Notes: a model not told the origin generated them from the letters alone. DNA of 22,437 nucleotides from Saccoglossus kowalevskii (GCF_000003605.2 NW_003140814.1:57614-80050), one strand, 5' to 3'; positions 1 through 10,015 are shown, counted from the stretch's first letter. A program made the numbers and translations.

Positions 1-11
1 TTTGTTTGTAG

Positions 12-222
12 CAATGTCGTATGACTATACTAGACACTCTAACTCCCGATGATATTCGTATACTGAGTGAAACTGAAGATGAATACAGTCGCCGTGGTTA
101 CTTTCAACGTGTATTCCCATCACCCACCTCTCATAATTATTTACGATATTTTGAGCAGCCGAGATATTATAATATTTTGATGGATGAATGGGTTCGAAAA
201 TATCACAAGCAACCAGCTCGAG
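12..222 (+). CDS. TTLL4: TTLL4 exon, conserved post-catalytic block
   Basis: The acceptor is TTTGTTTGTAG ending at 11 and the donor is GAG|GTAAGAG at 223. The frame runs CAA TGT CGT ATG and so on, with no stop, and ends in phase 1. It encodes LTPDDIRIL near the start and FEQPRYYNIL near residue 50 of the exon. The internal ATG at 21 is not a start: the family continues upstream of it and a splice acceptor lies 9 bases before it. Confidence 0.88.
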
Positions 223-2459
223 GTAAGAGTTATTAAATTGTGTATCAAGGCTTGCAAACTTGCATGTTTTCGTCGCAATTCATAGATGAAGCTGAAAGTA
301 CAGTCATGGGTTGATATTGCCAGATAGAACATCATTCATTTATGAGAAGCAGATTACAGCCTGGGTTAACACTAACCCTTTGCCATTGTCACACTTAAGG
401 GAGTCGCGCAATTTGCATGCGAGTCGTAATTCAAAATTTATGAATGACTGATGAGACATAAATCAGCGACACTTGATTCACAATGATCTAGAATCATTAA
501 AATAGTAATAAATACAGCTTTTGCCAATATTTGTCATGAGGGATGATAAAGAAACCTGTTTGTGGTTTCAGCGTACAATGGATCATTGCTTATCTAGATT
601 TTAATTTATATTTATATTTACAGGCATCGGTTTATTGGAGGAGTACTGTAGGGAAGGTGTACATGTCGGTAGTAGTGATTCAAGCCACGTGGTATGTACT
701 ACTCCCAATCAATATAGCACCAATATACGATGTAATATATGCACTCGTAGAAGTCGTCATTCCTCTCTTAGTAACAGCCCTGTAGATGCTAGACTAAAAG
801 AGGAAACCTTACCATTAATCGAAAGTACTAAAATCATTCCAAGGAAGGGTTCGTCAAGAGTAAAGAACCAATAATCACAACAACATTAGCAATATGTAGC
901 AAAGAATATGCCAATTTATTTTGGAGCCTACGTTGAAACGAGACATAAAGAAAGTAAAGCTGTCAAGAGTTCAGAATGGCCGAATGACTAATTTAGATAA
1001 ATTAATCCGCAGTAGTTTATTTGTCAGCAGACAAGTAGCTTGAAGTCAAAGAAAAAACTCTTCCCCACAGGTAGTTAGTTTGCTTTCCAAACCGGCTGGT
1101 TTATCTAAAAGATCATCCCATGGCAAAAACACACCTAAATATGATGCAGATAAGATTAGGTATGTTATTTTTAGTTGTAACAAAGACAAGAAAGCTACAT
1201 CGGAGAGAAATATAGACGCCTATAAAGATAAAACTGACATTCTTATTGATAGAATATCGTTTAGAAGTTCATCACCGAGTCGAAAATTCTATTCTCCCGT
1301 ACCGTTGCTAGCCACAAATATTGGTTTGTATTCGAGATATTGTAATACAAAACCACCACCTAAAGGAGAGTAGCAAGAAGACATAGGAAGGCGAGAAATG
1401 GATAGTGGCTGGCAATAGAAACAACATTTTGCCCACACATTGATGATCAGTTTGAACAGGTTTTTAGGTTAATATTTGTAGCGGTTACAGGCTAATGATA
1501 TGCAGCGGTCGGTGAGATACATATAGCAGGCTTATAGGCAGTGGTCAGAGGCACAGCACAGGACAGCAAGCTTATGCGTAGCGGTCAGAGAGACAGCAAA
1601 CTTGCGGATATCGGTCAAAATCATTACCAGTATATTTCAGCTAGGTACATGTAGTTAGGGATCAAACAAGCAGCTGATGACACAGAGGTTAGAACCGGTC
1701 ATAGAATAGTGGTTGACTATTAGATAAGGTAGGATTATCATCACTTTAAATTAGCAATATAAATAAAAAATTGCTAAATAGATTTTAATATATTACTGCA
1801 ATCGACATTTAGCAGTGAATAATTTGTTAATTAATTAATTTCATTAACTAATTGTTGGAGGATATTTAATGTTCTGACTATATGTAGAGTTTTGTTTTTA
1901 AAATTGAGCCAACACCTCAAGAACAATTTACCATATAAATTACAGTTTGTTCTTGTAATACAATTATAAATATTTGTGTTTTCACAGTGGATGCCAATCT
2001 CCAGCTATCTGATTGTTAGAGATACCAGGTCTACGAGTGCCACCCATAGAAAAGATGCACCTCCTGAACTTAAAACCAGGTAATTATTGAGAGCCAACCC
2101 AGACAAAATAAATATTGATACCTCAGGCATTGTACTATTGTGTCTATCACTGTATTAAGAGATGATAATTCTGCGTGTACCTACACAAAAGCAATGAGAC
2201 TTCAATTTTATTACTGTTTTATTACAGTTCATCTACATCCTCGCTACCACGGCTACGTAGACGAGTTGCAAAGTCACGATCAGTACAACAGTATCATGGG
2301 CCAGGACACACCTCTGTGTCAAACGGCCATTCAGCACAGTCATCCTCCGGTAGAACAATCAGTACTCCTAGTGTGATTTCTCTGACGAGTAGACCACCAC
2401 CTTATCCAGTTACTACCAAACCCAGGGTAGTACGTCAAGAGGAAACCTCCACAAGTTGA
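12..2459 (+). CDS. TTLL4: TTLL4-type tubulin polyglutamylase, C-terminal exons (5'-partial gene)
   Basis: Seen: spliced + strand exons encode a block with LTPDDIRIL, a Glu/Asp-rich EDEYSRRG segment, then YLRYFEQPRYYNILMDEW and, in the next exon, GIGLLEEYCREGV. This order and spacing matches the region after the catalytic domain in animal TTLL4 proteins (there LTPDDVRIL, RYLRFFEQPRYFNIL, GVDLL). Known: TTLL4 is an ATP-grasp ligase that starts glutamate side chains on tubulin tails, mainly beta-tubulin, and on some chaperones such as NAP1; it acts on cytoplasmic and ciliary microtubules. The catalytic domain is outside the window. After the conserved block the tail is Ser/Arg/Lys-rich and poorly conserved, as in other TTLL4 proteins. 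Candidate exons: 12-222, 624-859, 1071-1159, 1988 or 2005-2079, 2228-2459. Phases agree everywhere except the third-to-fourth junction, which works only with the alternative acceptor at 2004. The family call is firm; the tail model is tentative. Confidence 0.85.
624..859 (+). CDS. TTLL4: TTLL4 exon, end of conserved block and basic Ser-rich tail
   Basis: The acceptor is TATATTTACAG ending at 623. Entering in phase 1 restores GIGLLEEYCREGV, equivalent to the last conserved segment of TTLL4. Two phase-0 donors are possible: GTG|GTATGT at 692, giving a short exon, and AGA|GTAAAG at 860. The stretch between them reads as a basic, Ser/Thr-rich coding tail, so I prefer the longer exon. If neither donor is used the frame stops at 872-874, giving a short isoform. 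Confidence 0.7.
1071..1159 (+). CDS. TTLL4: TTLL4 tail exon (candidate)
   Basis: The acceptor CTCTTCCCCACAG ends at 1070 and has a good pyrimidine tract. It opens in phase 0, matching both possible donors of the previous exon, and encodes VVSLLSKPAGLSKRSSHG. A donor, AG|GTATGT, lies at 1160 in phase 2. If that donor is skipped the frame stays open for about 70 more codons, Ser/Pro/Lys-rich, to a TAG at 1371-1373. That longer form would be an alternative last exon. Confidence 0.55.
1483..1620. repeat. Degenerate tandem repeat around GCGGTCAGAGA
   Basis: GGTC/GGTT cores recur at 1483, 1507, 1543, 1583 and 1613 with related flanks (GCAGCGGTC, GGCAGTGGTCAGAG, TAGCGGTCAGAG) and intervening ACAGCAAGCTT-like text. 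Spacing is irregular (24-40 bases). It lies in a TTLL4 intron and looks like a decayed minisatellite. Confidence 0.4.
2005..2079 (+). CDS. TTLL4: TTLL4 tail exon (candidate; start 1988 or 2005)
   Basis: The strongest acceptor, TGTTTTCACAG, ends at 1987, but entering there in phase 2 meets a stop after a few codons. Entering in phase 0 is open, yet no phase-0 donor precedes it. The second AG, at 2003-2004, accepts phase 2 and reads SYLIVRDTRSTSATH. The donor ACCAG|GTAATT at 2080 leaves phase 2, which fits the next exon. The exon is probable and its 5' edge is unsettled. Confidence 0.5.
2228..2459 (+). CDS. TTLL4: TTLL4 last coding exon, Ser/Arg/Pro-rich tail
   Basis: The acceptor TTTTATTACAG ends at 2227. 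With one base completing the previous codon the frame is open for 77 codons to a TGA at 2457-2459. The product is low-complexity: SSSTSSLPRLRRR, an SSSGRTISTPS segment and a Pro-rich end. An AATAAA follows about 95 bases after the stop. This resembles the disordered Ser-rich tail of vertebrate TTLL4 in composition, not in alignable sequence. Confidence 0.65.
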
Positions 2460-2552
2460 CTCGGGGTACGCCTGCCTCCACTCAGTGATGTCTTTATGAT
2501 GCCTTCCCCAGTATTCCGCAAATCTTACAGATATGTGCTAATGCAAGATGAA

Positions 2553-2558
2553 AATAAA
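2553..2558 (+). terminator. Polyadenylation signal AATAAA for TTLL4
   Basis: A canonical AATAAA about 95 bases after the stop codon, with T/G-rich sequence (TTTCTGTG) about 15 bases downstream. It is the first such hexamer after the stop. Confidence 0.55.
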
Positions 2559-2938
2559 GTCAAGAAGAAGAAGTTTCTGTGAACTCATGGCTTTGCATTA
2601 TTCTAGTTATACTGAGAACAATATATTCACTCTGCATCTATTAGTTTTCTAAATAAATTTTTTTCATCTTTACTTTCATACATAATCTGTTGACAACCTC
2701 TTATGTTATATTATTCTTAACTGAAACCACAGATGTTATATATGCTGGTGATGGATCGCTTCTACAGATCAATGAAATAAGATTTTTTTTTTTTTTGAAA
2801 GTGCACAAGCTGTTACAGTATTTTTTTTTATTTGTTCATATTCATTAATCTTTTTAATACTTACCCAAATGACCTTTGTGATATCAAATATAAACATGGG
2901 GTGAAATGTTATGACAGTCATGCTAAGCACATGCTAAC

Positions 2939-3075
2939 AGCACCTAGATCTCTTCTATACATATGTAAACAGCACCTAGACAGCTACTATGCATATGTAA
3001 GTAGCACCTAGACTGCTACTATGCATAAAGAGTGCCTAGACAGCTTCTGTGGACGTGCAAACAGCACCTAGGCAA
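2939..3075. repeat. 32-bp minisatellite, about 4 units
   Basis: The core AGCACCTAG (one copy AGTGCCTAG) starts at 2939, 2971, 3003, 3031 and 3063, a spacing of 32, 32, 28 and 32. Most units carry AGCTACTATGCATA-like text. The third unit is four bases short. The rest of 2560-3900 shows only AT-rich, stop-dense sequence. Confidence 0.7.
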
Positions 3076-3918
3076 CTGAAAAATTAATTCTTGGTTGACG
3101 AAAACATTTGCATGCTATTATCATAAAAGTATCCCATATTACATGACATATAGTATGGTTACCTATTTGGTATCGCAAAGGTCAGTTTGGCTCAGAATTG
3201 CATGATTCAAAACAATGAAGAAAAAATAGTGAAAAACGCAGCAGACATGTTAAATAGAGTACACAGTAATTTACACTTGTTTACTAATGAGCAAAGGTCA
3301 TGACATTCTGAAATGGTGCTATTTATCAACAATGTCTTCCAATACTTATTATAGTAAAAAGATTTTTGTGTCATACAGGATATAAATTTATATATAATAC
3401 ATATGATATTAAGCTTTTTAAAATCTTTCCTGTCTCTGTCTTTCATATGAATGAAAACAGAATTGAAAATATACTTGCAAGCAAATAACATATCTCATGG
3501 AATATTTAATACAGTTTTGATTATAATACTGTAATTTCACTGTCTTAGCTAATCTTTTGAATTCTCTGTGGCCTGTTTTTAGTCATGTGTCGGTAGCAGT
3601 AAATTTTTTTCTCGTCATCAGGATTGTTGACAAATAGTTGCCAACAATCCTATTAAAATATTTGTACCCCTCTTGTTTCTCTGGATTGTAGAGGGTATGT
3701 AAAAATAATTTACTTGGCAATATTCAAAATGTTGAAATTAATGTCTAATTGGTCCAATTTACATTATGAAATTGCTACAAGGAATACAGTTTACAGAGAA
3801 CACAGTTTTTGAAAGTTACTCAAGACAACAGAATGTGCCTTGCCCATCACAATGTGTGCATGTTTCACTCTGTTACCAAGGACAATTTGAGGAGCCATCA
3901 TTACATTATGAACTAGAC

Positions 3919-4338
3919 TTGCTTGCATTCTGTTGCGATTCCGCTGAAAAACGAGAGGTGAACGCGTAAGTCATGTGACCGCAAAATCCCAACAGACTTG
4001 CCATCAGTGTGTGCGTCCTTACCGGCCAGATTTGCATAAATTTGCATATACGTCATACAGTGGTTGGAGCAGCCGAGCCACTGAGTGTATGTGGTTTCCC
4101 GGGTCTCAGTTGATATGTTAATTAGCCTGTCTTCTGATTGGTTGAAACATATTAGACATGGTAATCATTACAAGCCTGAATCTGGGCGGTAATGTGAGGG
4201 CGCTTACACTGATGGCAAGTCTGTTGGGATTTCGCGTTTCGCGGCCACATGACTTCCGCGTTCACCCCTTGTTTACGCAATTTATATTTATTTTTCAAGA
4301 ATTTTTCATCTGAATCGCAACAGACTGCAAGCAAGTCT
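3919..4338. repeat. Imperfect inverted repeat, arms about 110-155 bp
   Basis: The left arm (about 3919-4030) matches the reverse complement of the right arm (about 4183-4338). Both carry GACTTGCTTGCA, CTGTTGCGATTC, GTGAACGCG, AAGTCATGTG and CAACAGACTTGCCATCAGTG in the same order. The right arm has about 40 extra bases between the GATTC and GTGAACGCG blocks. The spacer of about 150 bases contains two octamer motifs. A third, partial copy lies at 17695-17770, so this is a dispersed repeat family. Confidence 0.7.
4030..4056. promoter_or_regulatory. Tandem POU octamers followed by a CRE-like site
   Basis: ATTTGCAT occurs at 4030-4037 and again at 4040-4047, one helical turn apart, and is followed by ATACGTCAT. 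ATTTGCAT/ATGCAAAT is the POU-factor octamer and TACGTCA resembles a CREB/ATF site. There is no gene next to it, so function is unproven. Confidence 0.25.
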
Positions 4339-4808
4339 AAATATGAACTATTAATCTACAAGTATGAGGGAAGGGGTTTTGAAACTTTACAACTTGATGT
4401 GTACTGTCTATCCTATAATATCCTATAACTATGTTAGCGCTAGTAGCTTTTATTAGTAAATGAGTTGCTTACTAGAGCTTTAGTATGTTTCAGACGGTAG
4501 GCAATAACGCCACATCGGTATTATTTACAATAATACAGAATTTTTTGCTTAATCTGTTTATACTGATAACACATTTCAAACAAAGATGCCAAAATTGAAA
4601 CTTAAACAGCACTAGTGGTAAATGCTGTATTTCCAGAAGTGTATTCTGAAGTACTTACAATTCTTGTTTTAGTTGTAATGGGAGGGGCATCAGTAAGACT
4701 TACTTACAGTGGGGTGCAGGCCCAAAAGTGGAGTTTATTTTACAGATTTATATTTGAATTATGTTGTGGATGGTATGCCAGTATTAGTACCATACCATCT
4801 CATTGTGT

Positions 4809-4926
4809 TAAAGGCCCATGTATTGTCACCCGGTTACTATCAGTAGATGATCATATTGTCTGTTTTTTGTACATACTCTGTGGATCTTTTTGGTCAATAT
4901 TCAATCTTCAATGACATGGGCCTTTA
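4809..4926. mobile_element. Short element with 13-bp inverted ends (MITE-like)
   Basis: TAAAGGCCCATGT at 4809-4821 is perfectly inverted as ACATGGGCCTTTA at 4914-4926, and ATTG/CAAT extends the match after one base. Length is 118 bp with no coding potential of note. I see no clear target-site duplication. Confidence 0.45.
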
Positions 4927-5582
4927 GACAGATGTGTTTTTGGCAAGTTATTGACACTGTGACTATTAATATTTAGTAAAAGTAAAATTTGTACTTTTTA
5001 TTATATATTTTTTTTTTTATTTTTAATCGTGCATGATATCGATATCAGTGTTTCTAACACCTGTAAGTCAGTGATGGTATTAAATTGCAGTTGTATTTAC
5101 ATGTATATATGTCAACTGCGTACTGAAAACACTTTTGAATCACTGCTGATAAAATCTTGTAAAATGACCAAGCCAAGAAATGTATAAAGATATGTACATA
5201 CTTAATGTTAAATAATCATATTTTAAGTGCGTTTTGTCAAATTTGTATTGTTCTTTATGTCTTTCATCTCAGCGGTGCAGGGAACCAACTAAAATGCAAT
5301 CATTCTTGTTGATGCAGGGTTACATGCTGCTCTGCAGATCAAAGTTTATTTGATTGTTTTTGGTTATATGTACATACATACATATATAAATGATGGTCAT
5401 GTTATTTTCTGTTCATTCTCATGGCCGAAAATTGTTCTTATTTGAGTGGTGGTCTTTCACATTATTTTGTTTGTGACTGGGTTGATATGTACATTTACAT
5501 GACAATCAGTAAAACAATTGATTGTTTTCGCCGTACATTGGAATTGGCAGCAATTTATTTAAGTCCAGTCTTGACAACTCAC

Positions 5583-5730
5583 CTGGGTCTATTATGGTGA
5601 ATCTATTCAGAAGTTCTTTGGTTGTATTTATAAAAACAGCTCTTTTTGTTCCTCGATGATACTGATGTGAATATCTCAAAATATTAATGGAGCAAAATAT
5701 TGTTCCCTTTAATCTCTGCCAGTCAAACAT
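5583..5730 (-). CDS. Possible coding first exon, unknown protein
   Basis: Seen: an ATG (GAAGAAATG, purine at -3) at 5730-5728 follows an in-frame TAA four codons upstream. It opens 49 codons ending at a perfect donor, CCCAG|GTGAGT, in phase 1. The peptide begins MFDWQRLKGTIF and has mixed, globular-looking composition with few low-complexity residues. I do not recognise the family. I found no convincing downstream minus-strand exon between 5580 and the TTLL4 3' end, so it may be a relic, part of a repeat, or chance. Confidence 0.25.
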
Positions 5731-5780
5731 TTCTTCAAGTTAAGGTTTGGTGTACAAGAGAACAAACTATATTATCATTT

Positions 5781-5945
5781 GTACCACAGCTGTCCTTAAT
5801 TGGCTTATGAGCATTTTAGAATTTCTGTGGTTATATGGCCTAAATACATAGTACGAGATCAAAATATTGACATCTCAGAATAGTGCAACAAATTCACAAA
5901 ATATTGGATTAGTCGAAATTTTTCAATTTGTGACAGCTGTGGTAC
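5781..5945. mobile_element. Short element with 14-bp perfect inverted ends
   Basis: GTACCACAGCTGTC at 5781-5794 is perfectly inverted as GACAGCTGTGGTAC at 5932-5945, enclosing AT-rich sequence without an ORF. It lies just upstream of the possible minus-strand exon at 5730. The ends include E-box CAGCTG. It could be a MITE or a paired regulatory site. Confidence 0.4.
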
Positions 5946-6889
5946 TAATAAATAAAGCGGTAGAGTTGTCATCTGCGTACGTGTGGGAATTGAGTCCTAA
6001 TCGACGATAACACATGCTAAAAATGGGTCATGGTTAAACGCTTGTTTGTAAATAATGAGGCGCTATGGACATCTGTTGCATGCGCAGGTGACGACTCCAT
6101 CGCTTTTAAATCATGTTCATTTGGTGGCTATGTAAACCACTGTATCATATGACTATGATTTAACTAGCATGTAATTACTGGTTTAGAATTGTAATGAGCT
6201 TTATTCAGGATACTTGAATCGTAAGTTGTATGAGCTTAGCAATCTGGCAATGTCTTGATTACGAGTACAATGTATCGTTAAAGATACTTTTCAGACTTTT
6301 GAGACTATGGATATATTAAACTTAATTGAAATATCATTTAAAGACAGCTTTAAGATTTCAGTTATATGAGCATTGCAAGAACCAAGATTTGTAATAATAA
6401 ATTTACTTTGTGGTGTATCAAAATCTTAGTAGTATCACTGAACACTGCCTCGCCATTTATTTGACTTTGTGAGTGGACAGGGATATCATCTAGGCTGGAG
6501 ATGTCTGGAAATTGCAGTTTAGAAAAACATTATCAGATAAATTTATTTATCACAGCCATATTTCCGCAGTGTGATGCAATACAGGACAGATCAAAAATGT
6601 ATATCATAAAGTTTGACGTCACATACTGCCAACTTTTCATTGTACACGCTACCAAAATGTTATCTGGAGCTTCCGGGTTTACTACAAAACTACAGATTGT
6701 GACAAGCTCCTAGTAAATTGTAGAAAATATTGCAAACCAGCAAAAGTCCCACACAGTGTACGCAAAGCATTGGTATGAGATAGATAGTACACCATCACAT
6801 CAACAGAATCAGCAATGATATATTCATATTGATGTTACTTCTGCGTCAGTGGGCAATCTGTCAACACATTGTATTTGCTCTTAGGCTAT

Positions 6890-7050
6890 TACTGTAAAAT
6901 CTCTCTTAGAAGCTGCGGCTTCTATTAAAATGGTACAATACAACACGGGATGTGAATTCTATTAAAGCATCTACACAGAGAAATGGTGGATTTTTGGTTC
7001 TCAATTGTTCAAAAAGAATGGATGCGGCTTCTAATACAGATTTTACGGTA
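6890..7050. mobile_element. TACTGTA-family MITE, copy 1
   Basis: It begins TACTGTAAAATCT and ends AGATTTTACGGTA, giving inverted ends bounded by TA, the target used by Tc1/mariner-type transposases. The interior is noncoding and contains GGTTCTCAATTGTTC. The reverse complement of the element at 11578-11731 matches it along its length, so the two are the same family in opposite orientation. Confidence 0.7.
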
Positions 7051-7104
7051 GTAGCACATACACCTACGTAAATGACAGATTATGTCTAGGGTCAAAATAA
7101 GTTG

Positions 7105-7297
7105 TACTGGAATTAATTCTCGCTGAAAAAGCTTTTTGGGTGTTTTGTATGGAATTTATTTTCACTGATTTTTGATGAGTTGAATGTGAGACATAGGAAA
7201 AAAAAAGTATATTCGCTGGATTTTATTTTCACTGAATCATCCCTTCAGCGAAAATAGCGAAAATAAATTCCAAGTGGAAATAAAGTATTCTACAGTA
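7105..7297. mobile_element. TACTG...CAGTA MITE with CGCTGAAA repeats
   Basis: It starts TACTGGAATTAATT and ends TTCTACAGTA. Sub-terminal sequence is imperfectly inverted: GGAATTTATTTTCACTG near the left matches the reverse complement of CAGCGAAAATAGCG... near the right. It shares the CACTG/CGCTGAA motif style with the element at 20047-20258. No coding capacity. Confidence 0.5.
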
Positions 7298-8070
7298 TGT
7301 TAAATGATCAAGTATGTGTTGATTTTCATGTGCTTCTAATAGAGTAAATGCATTATTACCGTGAATTAAAAGCAACCAAACCAGCAGTATTGCAATATTG
7401 TTACTTGTTTTGCCAACAAAATAATGTAACAGTTTGTAAGCTGATATAAATATGGCTATTTTGTTAGCAAAACACTGAGGTATATTGCAAATACTGAGGG
7501 TTGGGTTGCTTTTTCGTTCACAGTCAAAGTCTCTGTTGAAATTGTATTGTTGACTACATTTTGAGTAATTTCTCTGAAAAAAATACACCTGAAAGTTATG
7601 ACTGCTGATCTTAATGTATAAGCCTACTCATGAGTGCTAATATCCAGAATTGATTTATTTTGCAACAAATTGTACTCCTAGGGAATATAAGGATATTGTC
7701 TTAAAAACAGTTGGGGGTTCACCAGCTTAATTTTTGGGAAAATTATGGTTGTATTTTAGCGGATAGTGGCCATTGTGTCAATATAATGCTTGTCATATCT
7801 GAAATTGTAGGCTGGTTACAAACAACAAATATTGTTAATGATGGGGTACTTTTTGTCCAGAATTATTAAAAAGAAATTTTTCATTTATTTTTTTGTTCTA
7901 AAGGAAAATATTAGGACAAATTTCTCAAAACTCATCTGTAACACACAAAAGAATGCTATCATGGTGTTAAAAGATTATAGCTCTAAGATTTTATACAATA
8001 ATCCAATTAACATTGTCATGTGATTTATGACCAACTTTCTCAAAAATTATGAGTAGGCTTCTACCATAAT

Positions 8071-8225
8071 TCCATTTTATATTTCTCGTTGTGGTACAAT
8101 ACTGTATTCACAACTCTTGCAGTTGCTTTCAGCCTCGTGCATTTGTTAGATGTTGACCAAAGTGTGGAATTTACAATTATTGGACTAGCTTCTGTGATTA
8201 CCTCTGTGTACAATGGGTGTTGCAA
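8071..8225. repeat. 155-bp dispersed repeat, copy A
   Basis: Positions 8071-8225 and 9436-9590 agree at 154 of 155 bases (T at 8180 versus C at 9545). Flanks are unrelated on both sides. There are no terminal inverted repeats and no poly-A. One frame on each strand is open across it, but the two copies lie in different downstream contexts, so coding is unlikely. Confidence 0.85.
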
Positions 8226-8398
8226 ATCACATGGAAGTTTGATTTTCAAGTTGTCAGTCAGCAAAACTCTGCATGTGATTCCAAGTTCCCAGATGCTGGA
8301 TACTACAACATAAATGCTTGGTAATTTTTAGCTGTTGATAAGCTTCTGACTGATATACTCGTATTGTGAATACCCAAAATACACCATTCCTATAAATT

Positions 8399-8415
8399 GC
8401 GCCCTCTTGTGGTGG
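8399..8415 (-). promoter_or_regulatory. CTCF-like motif
   Basis: The minus strand reads CCACCACAAGAGGGCGC. The core CCACAAGAGGGCGC agrees with the CTCF consensus CCASYAGRKGGCRS at 13 of 14 positions. It lies between the convergent TTLL4 and Pur genes. CTCF exists across bilaterians; binding here is an inference. Confidence 0.35.
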
Positions 8416-9435
8416 AGTGATTGTTTTGTTCTGTCGTCGTCCTTGTTGATATTTACCTATATACGTAATTATGACATCCTTGAAACGCTCTGTCACTGAA
8501 AGGCAAGATTTACTGGTAAAGGAGTGGTGTATAAACTACTTTACTGGAAGTAGCGAGACTGGGGTTCAGAAATGCACCTGCTTTGTCATGGCAGAAAATA
8601 CATGTACAAACATGTCATTTTGCTGATATTCAATAGAAGGGAATTTTATTTTTTGACATTGAGTGAGCACAGCAGCATGTGTGCAAGTTAACCCCAAAAC
8701 AGTATGCGTGCATGTGAAACACTATCTTTGACGACCAGGAAAATGGTCTGTTGTTGCTTTTAATAGTCTTATAAAATACAAGCTACAATACTATCAGTTG
8801 TAGGAACTGAACAGATTTATGCCTCCTTCATGATTTTTTTTATGTCACAATGAGGCGATATCTAAAAAAAAATCATCAATTTAAACATTCTCAAATCAGT
8901 GTTTTGGAATGAATCAGCTCTGTGACTAAGGGCGAAGCAAACCACCTCTACCAAACCTATTGTGGCTTCATATGGTTTGCTGGAAATGCACATAACTGAA
9001 TAACGCTTTATTATGTACTAGGAAATGAATCATTAATGAACAAGTGGCTGATGAACATATCAGAACACAAAAGGTAGTCATGGGAACTTGGGTCATAGGA
9101 TGATTGCACTACCAATTGAACAGACATTAATTTGCGAGAACTATTTTTTCACCCCTCACACTCTGAAATCACAGATACTCATTCTGTGAAACATAGAACA
9201 TATAATGGATTTGCTCAGGAACCCCCCAAAACACATTATATGAGCTGGATAGTGCGTGCATACCAATGATACACCACCAAAAGTTGCGCAGTTGTAACTC
9301 AAAGTTCGGTGGACGAGCTCAGATAATCGCTAGTGTTATAAACTAGTTTGTACTCCTCCCAAATCTTACTTACTATGTAGATTCTCAATAAGAGAGTTGT
9401 ACTTGTTACACGGTTATATTTATGAAAGTATTTTT

Positions 9436-9590
9436 TCCATTTTATATTTCTCGTTGTGGTACAATACTGTATTCACAACTCTTGCAGTTGCTTTCAGCCT
9501 CGTGCATTTGTTAGATGTTGACCAAAGTGTGGAATTTACAATTACTGGACTAGCTTCTGTGATTACCTCTGTGTACAATGGGTGTTGCAA
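9436..9590. repeat. 155-bp dispersed repeat, copy B
   Basis: Same orientation as the copy at 8071-8225, displaced by 1,365 bases, with one mismatch. The boundaries are abrupt: left TCCATTTTAT, right GGGTGTTGCAA. Confidence 0.85.
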
Positions 9591-10015
9591 GGAGCTCTAA
9601 AACACCAGTCTTGTATTTATGGTCAGAGAGATGCATGTATTCATTTGCAATGTAGATGCGCGAGGCACAGGAAGTAACTATACCGAAGACAATTTTACCA
9701 CCACGTCTGGGGGACTGACCCACACATTATCTGCTTATTCAAGGATCTGATAAAACTAATTTACCACAAATACACATACTTGAAATGAAAACGCGAGACA
9801 TATTTTACAATAGGATCTGTAATAATATTTAATAATGATTTGCACAACAAAATTTGGAACAGTGTTTTTTGAATACGTTGGATGTAAATTCAACATTGGG
9901 CCATTTTTTTACTCAAAACATCCATTGAAGGGTGACAAAAAATACAAAAATACAGCTTCGGGGGCCACTTCCACAGATCTTTGTATGGCAACAAGTTTCA
10001 CCATATATGGAAGAA

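Noticed and set aside
3207-3491. 94-codon minus-strand ORF
   Set aside because: AT-rich composition (Ile, Lys, Phe, Tyr, Asn), no splice context and no similarity I recognise.
4152-4334. Minus-strand ORF with SQQTCHQCK, recalling the TCHQCRQKT motif of CDCA7-type zinc fingers
   Set aside because: Only seven or so residues agree, the remaining cysteines are absent, the other copy of this repeat has stops in the matching frame, and the ORF lies inside a dispersed inverted repeat.
4615-4914. 99-codon plus-strand ORF with hydrophobic stretches
   Set aside because: It does not start at an ATG, it runs through the short inverted-end element at 4809-4926, and its hydrophobicity follows from T-rich sequence.
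7229-7588. 119-codon minus-strand ORF
   Set aside because: It overlaps the MITE at 7105-7297 and has no domain or splice signals that support it.
8089-8313. ORFs on both strands across the 155-bp repeat
   Set aside because: They end in unrelated flanks in the two copies, show no domain, and are better explained by a noncoding repeat.
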